The notes under the pieces are model-generated. The model was not told where the DNA came from and did no database searches. It saw only the letters and a program-made list of their open reading frames with translations. From Prevotellaceae bacterium KH2P17 (lineage in GTDB: Bacteria; Bacteroidota; Bacteroidia; Bacteroidales; Bacteroidaceae), in NCBI GenBank assembly GCA_900199655.1, contig FZRE01000012.1, positions 62,001 through 126,000 on the forward strand: a DNA stretch of 64,000 nt, given 5' to 3'. Numbering within the stretch: the first letter of the stretch is position 1; every line of letters starts with the position of its first letter. Positions 28,050 through 35,362 of this stretch are shown piece after piece. A program made the translations under genes and the position numbers.

Positions 28050-29000
28050 ATGAATATCAGAGAGCTTCTACAAGACCTTACAATACAGCTACGTGGTCAC
28101 AATGCGTTAATTCAGATACAGATAGACGGACAATACATAGTCAAGAGAATAGGTGATATAAACCAGCTTGTGGATAACCCTACTATGGTATCTTGTGCTG
28201 GCAGCAGTTCTTTTCTGGACTGGATGGATAGTGAAATAGGCAAGGAAACGTTTACTTCAGGAACGATAGCCAATCACAAGGCTACATTAGCAGTTTTGAG
28301 AAAATTCAAATCAGACATGACCTTTGTTGACATCGATTACAAGTATATATGTGATTTCGACAATTTCCTCAAAGGTGAGGGCTATGCCATCAACACCATC
28401 GCCAAATTCATGAAGATATTTCGGCGATTTGTCAATTTGGCCATTGATGAGGAAATGATGACCTCGTACCCATTCCGGAAATATCATATCAAGACGGAAA
28501 ACGTACAGAAGCAATCTCTGACAGAGCGTGAGCTGCATAGGATTGAGAACAAGGTCGTTGACAAAGAAATGACCGAGGAGGAGAGTAAGGTTATCAAGGG
28601 CTTTCTTTTCAGTGCTTATTCTGGGCTTCGCTTCTCTGATGTCCTCCAAATCACCAAGCAGCACATTAAGACCATATACAGGAACAAATGGGTAGTCATG
28701 CGTATGCAGAAAACTGACCACGAGGTAAGGATTCCAATCTCCAAAATGTTCAATGGGAAAGCAGTGTCAGTTATTCAGGAAAGCAAGACGACAACCGGTA
28801 AGTTGTTTCATTTGCCTTGCAATGCACGCTGTAACCTGATATTGCATCGTGTACTCAAGCGCTTTGGCATACACCGGCACATCACATTTCACTGTGCCCG
28901 ACATACGTGTGCTACTATTCTGCTCAGCAAGGGTGTAAGCCTTTCTGTTATCCAGCATATACTTGGACACCAAAGCATCAAGACCACACAGGTATATACA
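28050..29000 (+). pseudogene. Tyrosine recombinase truncated just after the catalytic Tyr
   Basis: About 317 residues of an integrase typical of Bacteroidetes. Visible are the SAM-like core-binding domain (about 55-140) and the catalytic residues: Arg in SAYSGLRFSD (near 193), HCARHTCA (His-x-x-Arg), His in HILGHQSIKTT, and Tyr316 in TQVYT. From about 29000 the frame continues only as antisense of the sigma factor gene, so the normal C-terminal helix is lost. Start ATG 28050 was chosen; the ATG at 28002 lies inside the inverted repeat. In the phage it lies where Mu has its G-segment invertase gene, so it may have flipped tail-fibre DNA. Confidence 0.8.
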
Positions 29001-29585
29001 CAAGAACCACAAAGCGTTAATAAATGCCAAAGCCAAAGTAATGGTTATCTTTCTGATATCTGCAAGAGCCAAAGAAATATGCTTGTCCACGGTTCGTTTG
29101 CTGATATTCAGTTTGTCAGCAATTTCTTGGTGGCTCATATTTTCATATCTACTCATCTCGAAGATGCGCCTGCGCTGCCCCGGCATTTGGTCAATAGCTT
29201 CTCGAATACAGGCTTCCAATCGGCTTGTAAATTCCGGAGTATCAAGCTCAGGTACATCGGCTATTTCTGTATGCTGATTGTTAAGCCTCTCTATAATAAT
29301 ATGGTGTCTGATGCTGCGCAAAGCTGCGTTTCGCGCTGTGATATAGAAATAGTTATCCAGGTTTTGGATATTCCCCATACTTTGTCTCTTCTGCCATAGG
29401 TGTGTAAAAATATCCTGCGCTACGTCTTTGGCTTCGTCTTCGTCTCCTATAAACATAGTTACGAAGCGCAGCACCTTTCCATGGTATTTTAGGAAAAGTT
29501 TTTCAAACGCCTGCATACTATTATTGCTCAATTCTTGCAGTAGCGTTTCATCGCCCGTTTCGTATAGGCTCTTCACTTTATGCAA
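29001..29585 (-). pseudogene. ECF sigma factor, 3' end fused to phage recombinase
   Basis: About 195 recognisable residues. Region 2 is visible as FEKLFLKYHGKVLRFVTMFI and DEAKDVAQDIFTHLWQ, and region 4 as QMPGQRRRIFEMSRYENMSHQE..ISKRTVDKHISLALADIRK. The natural end should be near ITITLALAFI, a few residues before the junction at about 29000, so the protein may still work. Bacteroidetes sigma factors of this type normally precede a FecR anti-sigma gene; that partner is missing here and would lie beyond the rearrangement. Confidence 0.82.
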
Positions 29586-29985
29586 ATAAAGAAGTGAAGC
29601 AAAAGTACTAAAAATGTTTGAAAGGTTATAAGAAATTCAGGAAAAATATATTGTGCTCCACATTTTTTAACGGCTTAACCTTTGTTTAATTATCAAATTT
29701 CTTATTCATTCACTCGCCATTGCAAAGATAGGTAATATATTCTTATCGCGCAAGCAAAAGCCATGAAAAACACTAGGGCACGTCTTGCGGAAAGGGGTTT
29801 GTGACTCCGACAAGCGTACACCCAAGTTATGCTACTGGCTCATAAGCTCGACAAGACAGCAGGCACTTCAAACTCTGATACAGTCTGTGATATTGTAGAA
29901 ATGGACTAAGTAGCGTATGTTGTTTCTTTGTTTCTCCACTAATGAGATGGGACTCAGGCAGATGTATTCCTATTGATGGTACGTC
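29586..29985. other. Intergenic region, no gene seen
   Basis: Apart from the sigma-factor promoter I see no coding frame, terminator or repeat in these 400 bp. Confidence 0.5.
29722..29760 (-). promoter_or_regulatory. Promoter of the ECF sigma factor
   Basis: On the minus strand a TTG within TTGCTTGCGCG lies about 20 bp before TATCTTTGC (ending near 29722). The start codon is at 29585, leaving an AT-rich leader of about 130 bp. Confidence 0.5.
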
Positions 29986-30312
29986 ATGGGTGCTCTCAAA
30001 TACATAAATGCTTTCGGAAATCTTTTCATCCTTACGTTGATGGCCGCGGCCTTCCTGTCGGCCTGGGCAAGCGTGGTTTATACGCCAAAGGCCACCAAAT
30101 TGCAGCGCATCGTGAACCTGCTGATGCTGTCGTTGGTTGTTTCGTTCGTACTCATGGTGTGCTTTCTCAAGTTCAGTTTTGTAGATGTGCTGTTCATCTT
30201 GCCCTACTTTGTTTCGATATGGCTTTGCCTCAGCGTGCCGCCCGCTATCCTCACGGCCTTCATTCTGAAAGCACCAGCCGAAAAGGAGGATGAAGACAAC
30301 AGGAGCGAATGA
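29986..30312 (+). CDS. Small membrane protein of unknown function
   Basis: 108 residues with three hydrophobic helices (about 10-30, 42-62, 66-92) and an acidic tail (EKEDEDNRSE). It faces the MacB permease gene across a bidirectional terminator. No family recognised. Confidence 0.65.
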   Translation: MGALKYINAFGNLFILTLMAAAFLSAWASVVYTPKATKLQRIVNLLMLSLVVSFVLMVCFLKFSFVDVLFILPYFVSIWLCLSVPPAILTAFILKAPAEKEDEDNRSE

Positions 30313-30330
30313 GGCCGCAGCAACGAAAAA

Positions 30331-30360
30331 ACGGGCATCCGCGTGATTGCGGATGCCCGT
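30331..30360. terminator. Bidirectional terminator
   Basis: Stem ACGGGCATCCGC (30331-30342) / GCGGATGCCCGT (30349-30360), preceded by A runs. It ends both the small membrane gene and the leftward MacB operon. Confidence 0.85.
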
Positions 30361-30384
30361 TCTGAGTTTGGTGACGGTGATGTT

Positions 30385-31623
30385 TTACTCGTACCGGATG
30401 GCCTCTATCGGGTCCAACTGTGCGGCTTTCTTGGCCGGATACCAACCGAAGAACACGCCCGTAAACGTGCACACGGCAAAACTCATGATGATACTCCACA
30501 GCTCGATGTAGATGGGCCAGTGGGCAAAAGCCTTGACCGCATAGCTTGCCCCCACGCCCAACAGCACGCCGATAACGCCGCCCGTGACGCTTAGCAGGAT
30601 GGCCTCGATGAGGAACTGGTTGAGAATGTCGATGCCGCGGGCACCTACACTCATGCGCAGACCTATCTCGCGGGTACGCTCGGTAACGGAAACGTACATG
30701 ATGTTCATGATGCCGATGCCGCCCACAACGAGCGAGATGCCGGCTACGCAGCCCAGCAGAATGGTGAGCATGTTGGTGGTTGAGTTCATCATCGACGAGA
30801 GTTCCTCCTGCGAACGGATGTTGAAGTCGTCGGCATCGGCCTCCGTCTGGTCCGTTGCTTCCTTAAGTTTGTGGTTGCGACGCAGCAGGGTGGTAATCTC
30901 GGCCGTGGCCTTCTCCGTTACTCCTTCGGTAATGGCAGAGCAGTTGATGCCGCTCAGATAGGTCTGGGCGAGGATGCGCTTCATGACCGTTGTGTAGGGG
31001 GCAAGCACCAGGTTGTCCTGGTCCATGCCCATGGAGTTGTATCCTTTCTTCTTGAGTACGCCCACCACGCGGAACGGAATGGAGCCGAAGCGCACCACCT
31101 TGCCTACAGGGTCGGCGCCATCGGGGAAGAGGTAGCCCACTACTGTTTGCCCGAGCACACACACCTTGGCACTGGCCTTGATGTCGGCATCGGTAAACAT
31201 CTCGCCGTCATCAACGCTCAGCTGGCGTATTTCGAGGTAGTCGCGGTTCACGCCGTAGATGGTCGACTGGGTATTGTTGTTGCCGTAAATCCACTGTCCG
31301 CTGCTGTTTACAGTCGGCGATACGGCCTTCACGTAGCTGCACTCGGTGCTGATGGCCTCGTAGTCGGCTATCCGGAGGGTCTGCATGGCCGAGGGGTCCT
31401 GCCTCACTCCGCCCCTCATGTCGGCTCCGGGACTTATCATAATCATGTTGGAGCCCATCTCCGAGATGTTGGCCTGTATGCTGCGCTTGGAGCCCTGGCC
31501 AATGGCCAGCATCGTGATGACCGATGCCACGCCTATAATGATGCCCAAGGCAGTGAGAAAGGAGCGCATCTTGTTGGAGAAGATGGCCCGCAGCGCTATT
31601 TTAAATAAATTGGAATAGTTCAT
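30385..31623 (-). CDS. MacB-type ABC transporter permease
   Basis: 412 residues. One N-terminal helix (MRSFLTALGIIIGVASVITMLAI) is followed by a large MacB periplasmic core domain (about 45-260), then three C-terminal helices with the FtsX signature region (GIMNIMYVSVTERTREIGLRMSVGAR). With its ATPase and MacA it drives export through TolC. It is separated from the ATPase gene by 33 bp. The gene is intact but inverted relative to tolC and the 5' part of macA. Confidence 0.9.
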   Translation of the reverse strand: MNYSNLFKIALRAIFSNKMRSFLTALGIIIGVASVITMLAIGQGSKRSIQANISEMGSNMIMISPGADMRGGVRQDPSAMQTLRIADYEAISTECSYVKAVSPTVNSSGQWIYGNNNTQSTIYGVNRDYLEIRQLSVDDGEMFTDADIKASAKVCVLGQTVVGYLFPDGADPVGKVVRFGSIPFRVVGVLKKKGYNSMGMDQDNLVLAPYTTVMKRILAQTYLSGINCSAITEGVTEKATAEITTLLRRNHKLKEATDQTEADADDFNIRSQEELSSMMNSTTNMLTILLGCVAGISLVVGGIGIMNIMYVSVTERTREIGLRMSVGARGIDILNQFLIEAILLSVTGGVIGVLLGVGASYAVKAFAHWPIYIELWSIIMSFAVCTFTGVFFGWYPAKKAAQLDPIEAIRYE

Positions 31624-31656
31624 TGTTTCAGTGCTTGTTGCTAAAACGGTGCATGC

Positions 31657-32412
31657 CTACTCGTCGCTGTTAGGCGGCAAGGCAGCCAGTCCCTGGGCAG
31701 CACTCTGGATGTTGCCGTTATAGGTATCGCTGATTACCCGGCCGTCGCGCAGCTGGATATTGCGGCTGGAATAGTTGGCGATGTCGGGGTTGTGGGTCAC
31801 GAAAATGATGGTGCGACCCTCGGCATAGAGCTTCTGGAAGAGCACGAGTATCTCAAACGAGGTACGCGTATCGAGGTTTCCGGTGGCTTCATCGGCCAGA
31901 ATGACGGCCGGATTGTTTACCAGAGCGCGGGCAATGGCCACACGCTGCATCTGTCCTCCCGACATCTGATTTGACTTGTGGTAAAGTCGGTCGCCCAGTC
32001 CTACGGCTTTCAGTGCCTCTATCGAGCGGTCGAAGCGCTCCCTGGCCGAAACTTCTGCGTTGTACATCAGCGGCAGTTCCACGTTCTCAACGCTCGTTGT
32101 CTTGGGCAGCAGGTTGTAGTTCTGGAAGATGAAGCCTATCTTCCGGTTGCGCAGTACGGCCCGCTGGCTCTTCGACATGGTGCGAACCGAGGTGCCATCC
32201 AAGTAATATTCGCCGCTCGAGGGCGTGTCGAGACAGCCCAGCTGGTTAAGCAACGTAGACTTGCCGGAACCCGATTTGCCCATGATGGTAACGAATTCGC
32301 CTTCGTAGATTTTAAAGGACACGCCGCGCAACGCGTGCACCGTCTCGTCACCTACAAGGAAGTCGCGCTTCACGTCCTGCAGTTCAATGACTGCTCTCTT
32401 ATCCTTTTCCAT
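31657..32412 (-). CDS. MacB-type ABC transporter ATP-binding protein
   Basis: 251 residues. Walker A is GKSGSGKST (about 45-53), the Q-loop is [12 protein letters not shown], the signature is [15 protein letters not shown], Walker B is [12 protein letters not shown], and the H-loop is VTHNPDIA. It belongs to the LolD/MacB class. It starts 3 bp after the end of the MacA fragment, showing the original operon order macA-ATPase-permease. It is intact but cut off from its upstream promoter by the inversion. Confidence 0.92.
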   Translation of the reverse strand: MEKDKRAVIELQDVKRDFLVGDETVHALRGVSFKIYEGEFVTIMGKSGSGKSTLLNQLGCLDTPSSGEYYLDGTSVRTMSKSQRAVLRNRKIGFIFQNYNLLPKTTSVENVELPLMYNAEVSARERFDRSIEALKAVGLGDRLYHKSNQMSGGQMQRVAIARALVNNPAVILADEATGNLDTRTSFEILVLFQKLYAEGRTIIFVTHNPDIANYSSRNIQLRDGRVISDTYNGNIQSAAQGLAALPPNSDE

Positions 32413-32415
32413 GCC

Positions 32416-32812
32416 TTACTTTCCTTTGTTCCTGTTGCGGGGGCCGGGTGCAAAGGGACTTCTTTCGCCCTCGGCCGATGCCGTAGGCTCCTCGCTGCTC
32501 TTTACATCCACGCCCGTGATGACCTCCTGCCCGGCCTTCAGCCCGCTGAGTACTTGCGTGTGGGTGCCGTCGGTCATGCCTATGTTCACGCGGTGGGCCA
32601 CCACCGTGTTGCCTTCTACCGTCCACACTTTGTTCTTGGCGCCGTTTATATCCTGGATTTTGCGGTTACCCACGGTCTCTTTTTGCGGCGTATAGCGCAG
32701 TGCCTTGCTCGGAATGCTGAGCACGTCGTTGTTCTCCTGCGTGTAAACAGTTACGTTGGCAGTGAGCCCGGGCTTGAGTTTAAGGTCGGCATTGGGTGCG
32801 TTGTATGGGGCA
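32416..32812 (-). pseudogene. macA: MacA-like adaptor, 3' part, inverted
   Basis: 132 codons without a start: PYNAPNADLKLKPGLTANV, then VLSIPSKALRY, ending at the stop next to the ATPase gene. These are the membrane-proximal and C-terminal MacA segments missing from the copy at 25049. It abuts the phage left end at 32813. Flanking bases of the two cuts (AATCCG and TGCCCC in gene orientation) share no 5-bp target duplication, so this was not a single simple insertion. Confidence 0.85.
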
Positions 32813-33519
32813 CAAAACGAAGCGTATAGAAAGACAGAGGGTTGAAAAGTGAGTGAAGTTGTTGGTTTACAAAGAGTTGTGGTTAGTTTGATGGTTGAGG
32901 CTCCACAAAACGAAACGTTTACATTGGTTTAATTTTGGTTTACATAGAGGGGCTTTTCGTTTACATGAGGCTGACGGAAGGTTTACACATATAGGGCTGC
33001 ACGCTTACGCGTGTGGCCTTTTTTGTTGGTATACGTGCAAGTTCTTTATACACGGGCGTTTCTGGCGTGTAGAGGCTTTATATGCGCCCTGATTTGAACG
33101 GTGGGAGAATAGCATAGGAACGACCTTCAAATGCGGTTTGAGGGAGGGGTAACAAAAGGGCGAAAAAGGCGATTTTGAGGAGGTGGGGTTACAAGTGGGG
33201 TTACAAAGTGGGGTTACATTTTCAGAAAAGTGGGGTTACAAAACTCTTGCCAAGCCCCCCCATGTACATGGGTAGAAACGAGCCAAAAAAAGGGGGATAT
33301 ATGCAAGAAACTGACACTTTGCGAGCAACTTTTAGAGGGCGGTACACCTTATTATATATAGGGATTTAGGGCAGAAAGGGGGCATTTAGGGGGGGGACAC
33401 CCCACCCGAGGGGTGCGTTTTGTTGTACGGGGGCGCGCTTCGTGGCACGAGGGGCCTTAGACGAGACTGGCGAGACCGAAGATGGTGCAGAGGAATGGAT
33501 GTCGGGCTTTTGAGGGGGG
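32813..33519. mobile_element. Left end of Mu-like prophage, non-coding
   Basis: The terminal site is CAAAACGAAGCGTA (32813-32826). A second site, AAAACGAAACGTTT, is at 32907-32920, and a reversed one, CTTTTCGTTT, is at 32953-32962. GTTTACA recurs several times (about 32865-32985). No gene is supported in 700 bp, so transposase-binding and enhancer DNA probably fills it. The prophage continues to the window's right edge. Confidence 0.8.
33183..33240 (+). repeat. Four iteron-like copies of GTGGGGTTACA
   Basis: Exact 11-bp copies begin at 33183, 33195, 33208 and 33230, spaced 12, 13 and 22 bp, close to one or two helical turns. They lie between the phage left end and the repressor gene, so they may bind the repressor or act as a transposition enhancer. 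Confidence 0.75.
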
Positions 33520-34287
33520 TTATTCCAAACCGACATATCCGACAACGATGGCAATACCGGTAATTTCTTCCTGAGGTATGTCGAATGGGGGATAATCTTT
33601 ATTGTCACTAACCGCCGTCAGGCAGTTTTTCTTATTGCTTGGCATGAGTCTTTTTATGAGGAGTCCTTGTTCGCGAGTAGCGATAACGTGTGGCTTATTC
33701 CACTGAATGAACCTGGACTCGTAAAGTATAGAGCATCCAATGACTTCTCCCGGATAGTATTTAGGCTGCATAGAATCGCCTGTAACCTCTATGATGAAGT
33801 CTACATGCTGCCTTCTCCATTTGGGAATGATATAATAATCTTTAATATCTTTCTTGCTAATTGCGAAGTCGGGCGAACCGAAGCCTGCAGCCACCTGGGT
33901 GGAGACAAACGGAATGGGGTCAATGTCCTTAACATCCAAGCCCAATAGCCGCAGAGCCTCGATTTCCTCCTCGCGGGAAGGAGAATGAGGCATCCGGATA
34001 GCTTCTGGGGTATTATTGGGGAATACGGGGCCTGAAGGGCGCCCATCAGCGGCAAGATGCCCTGCTGTCTCTGCCACTTTGAGCATCTCACCCCTACCTG
34101 TAAGAAGCCATTCTGGAGACAAATCATCATAAACTGATAGGATATTTTCTAATTTATCGGTACCTATTGCCCCTTTATTTCTCAAAGACTTTCCAAAGGA
34201 GGCATTGGACATGCCAACACTTCTTTCAAAGGCAGCTACGGTAATGCCTTTATAGTCGATATACGTCTTAATCCTGTCTAATATCAT
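33520..34287 (-). CDS. Phage repressor, HTH plus S24 peptidase domain
   Basis: 255 residues. The N-terminal HTH (about 10-60, ITVAAFERSVGMSNASFGKSL) binds operator DNA. The C-terminal LexA/CI-type domain has the cleavage bond Ala-Gly in STQVAAGFGSPDF, catalytic Ser in VTGDSMQPKYYPGE and catalytic Lys in GLLIKRLMP. It should keep the prophage silent and self-cleave on DNA damage, so induction would follow the SOS response. It is divergent from the early operon. This differs from Mu's c repressor, which is not of the S24 type. Confidence 0.9.
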   Translation of the reverse strand: MILDRIKTYIDYKGITVAAFERSVGMSNASFGKSLRNKGAIGTDKLENILSVYDDLSPEWLLTGRGEMLKVAETAGHLAADGRPSGPVFPNNTPEAIRMPHSPSREEEIEALRLLGLDVKDIDPIPFVSTQVAAGFGSPDFAISKKDIKDYYIIPKWRRQHVDFIIEVTGDSMQPKYYPGEVIGCSILYESRFIQWNKPHVIATREQGLLIKRLMPSNKKNCLTAVSDNKDYPPFDIPQEEITGIAIVVGYVGLE

Positions 34288-34338
34288 AGTCTATTTCCTA
34301 TTAAAATGCACTTTGATAGAAAATAATCTCTAAAGCAC

Positions 34339-34370
34339 TTGGTTCGTATTAGAAAATATCCTATCTTTGC
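34339..34370 (+). promoter_or_regulatory. Early (transposition) promoter
   Basis: TTGG (34339-34342), 19-bp spacer, TATCTTTGC (34362-34370), a perfect match to the Bacteroidetes consensus. AGAAAATA copies at about 34317 and 34351 overlap or neighbour it, and ATATTTTCTAAT occurs inside the repressor gene, so these are candidate operators. Confidence 0.8.
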
Positions 34371-34445
34371 AACGTATTCCTTTTGGAAGCGCGGCCAAAT
34401 ATACGAAAAAAGGCCGAGATTAACGAATTTAAAGGATTAAAAATT

Positions 34446-34802
34446 ATGGCAACGAAAAAGTACAGCCACCGCAGTGGCGGCAGAAAAGGCGAAGTGGTAA
34501 TCAGTATTGATGTAACCCAAAGTCTCAAGCAGATGCTCAGAGAGCGTCAATCAGAGGGAGCATCGTTTCCTCAGAGTGGTCAGACTGCAGATAGACTTGT
34601 TGAGCTTGAGCAGCAGCGTAAGAATCTACTTTTCTTAGTATGCCGTATTCTTCAAGCCGCCCCTGGATATAGGCTACGTCCATCAGAACTTGCAGCTGAT
34701 GTCGTCGGTGACTTATCCTGTCTTTCTCAGGAGTCGGAAGCGTATCTGCGAAGTCGAATGGTGCGAGATTGTCCCTTTCAAACTTCCAAAGGCAATATTT
34801 AG
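34446..34802 (+). CDS. Small early phage protein, overlaps an antisense ORF
   Basis: 118 residues from ATG 34446, preceded by AAGGATT. The first 45 residues are basic and look real (MATKKYSHRSGGRKGEVV). The rest overlaps a plausible gene on the other strand (34537-34920), so one of the two frames may be false beyond 34537. It is the first frame after the early promoter. No family recognised. Confidence 0.4.
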   Translation: MATKKYSHRSGGRKGEVVISIDVTQSLKQMLRERQSEGASFPQSGQTADRLVELEQQRKNLLFLVCRILQAAPGYRLRPSELAADVVGDLSCLSQESEAYLRSRMVRDCPFQTSKGNI

Positions 34803-34920
34803 CAAGCCAAACCTTACTGTTTTTCTCTTTGTCGTTTTGAAAGATAGTTGGCAAGAGCGACGTGAAATAATTGCGGAAAGCCTCTACTTGGGCTTTGAGC
34901 ATAATGAGTTCTGTATCCAT
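34537..34920 (-). CDS. Possible antisense small phage gene
   Basis: 127 residues. Composition and helix periodicity look protein-like (MLKAQVEAFRNYFTSLLP, VWLAKYCLWKFERDN, LMDVAYIQGRLEEYGI), arguably more so than the opposing frame. It would be transcribed against the early operon, which is odd. No family recognised. Confidence 0.45.
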   Translation of the reverse strand: MDTELIMLKAQVEAFRNYFTSLLPTIFQNDKEKNSKVWLAKYCLWKFERDNLAPFDFADTLPTPEKDRISHRRHQLQVLMDVAYIQGRLEEYGILRKVDSYAAAQAQQVYLQSDHSEETMLPLIDAL

Positions 34921-34985
34921 GTTGTTCTATTTTGAAATTCGGCTATAAAGTTATTAAAAATAAACGAATTAAACTAAGTGAGATT

Positions 34986-35351
34986 ATGAAAAAGTACATT
35001 CACATTCAGAAAGCGGATCGCAAATTTCTTGCAGAAGCGTTCGAGGTCACAGAGCGCACGATTTTCAACGCTACACATTTCGAGGATCTGAACGAGGGAA
35101 CTGACCTTATGAAGAAGATACGCTCGCTTGCGTTGCAACGTGGGGGTATCGTGATGGTGAAGGTTCCGGAGATGGAGACATTGCATGATGCTGACGGTTA
35201 TATGAGACAGTATCTGGGTGATGTTATGCTGGAGTTCTCGAAGAAAGAGCCCGTGTGCGATGTGTTCAAGCACGGCGAGAAGGTGCGCCATTACGACAAC
35301 GTGATGACAAGCGATATACAGGGCATTCAGGACTGGGCAGCAAAACTGTAA
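34986..35351 (+). CDS. Early phage DNA-binding protein, Ner-like position
   Basis: 121 residues from ATG 34986. Residues about 9-45 (KADRKFLAEAFEVTERTIFNAT) look like a helix-turn-helix. It sits directly before the transposase gene, where Mu has ner. The transposase ribosome-binding site overlaps its stop codon, so the two are translationally coupled. Confidence 0.65.
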   Translation: MKKYIHIQKADRKFLAEAFEVTERTIFNATHFEDLNEGTDLMKKIRSLALQRGGIVMVKVPEMETLHDADGYMRQYLGDVMLEFSKKEPVCDVFKHGEKVRHYDNVMTSDIQGIQDWAAKL

Positions 35352-35362
35352 GGAGGTGTGCG

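Noticed and set aside
25865..29000. Independent integrative element with its own integrase
   Set aside because: The end repeats are the same as those of the Mu-like phage at 32813, so it is the right-end part of that phage.
29001..29399. C-terminal extension of the tyrosine recombinase
   Set aside because: This stretch is the exact antisense of sigma factor regions 2-4 and has no integrase-like pattern.
33183..33240. CRISPR or origin of a plasmid
   Set aside because: Only four 11-bp copies with 1-11 bp gaps, inside a prophage end and without a Rep gene.
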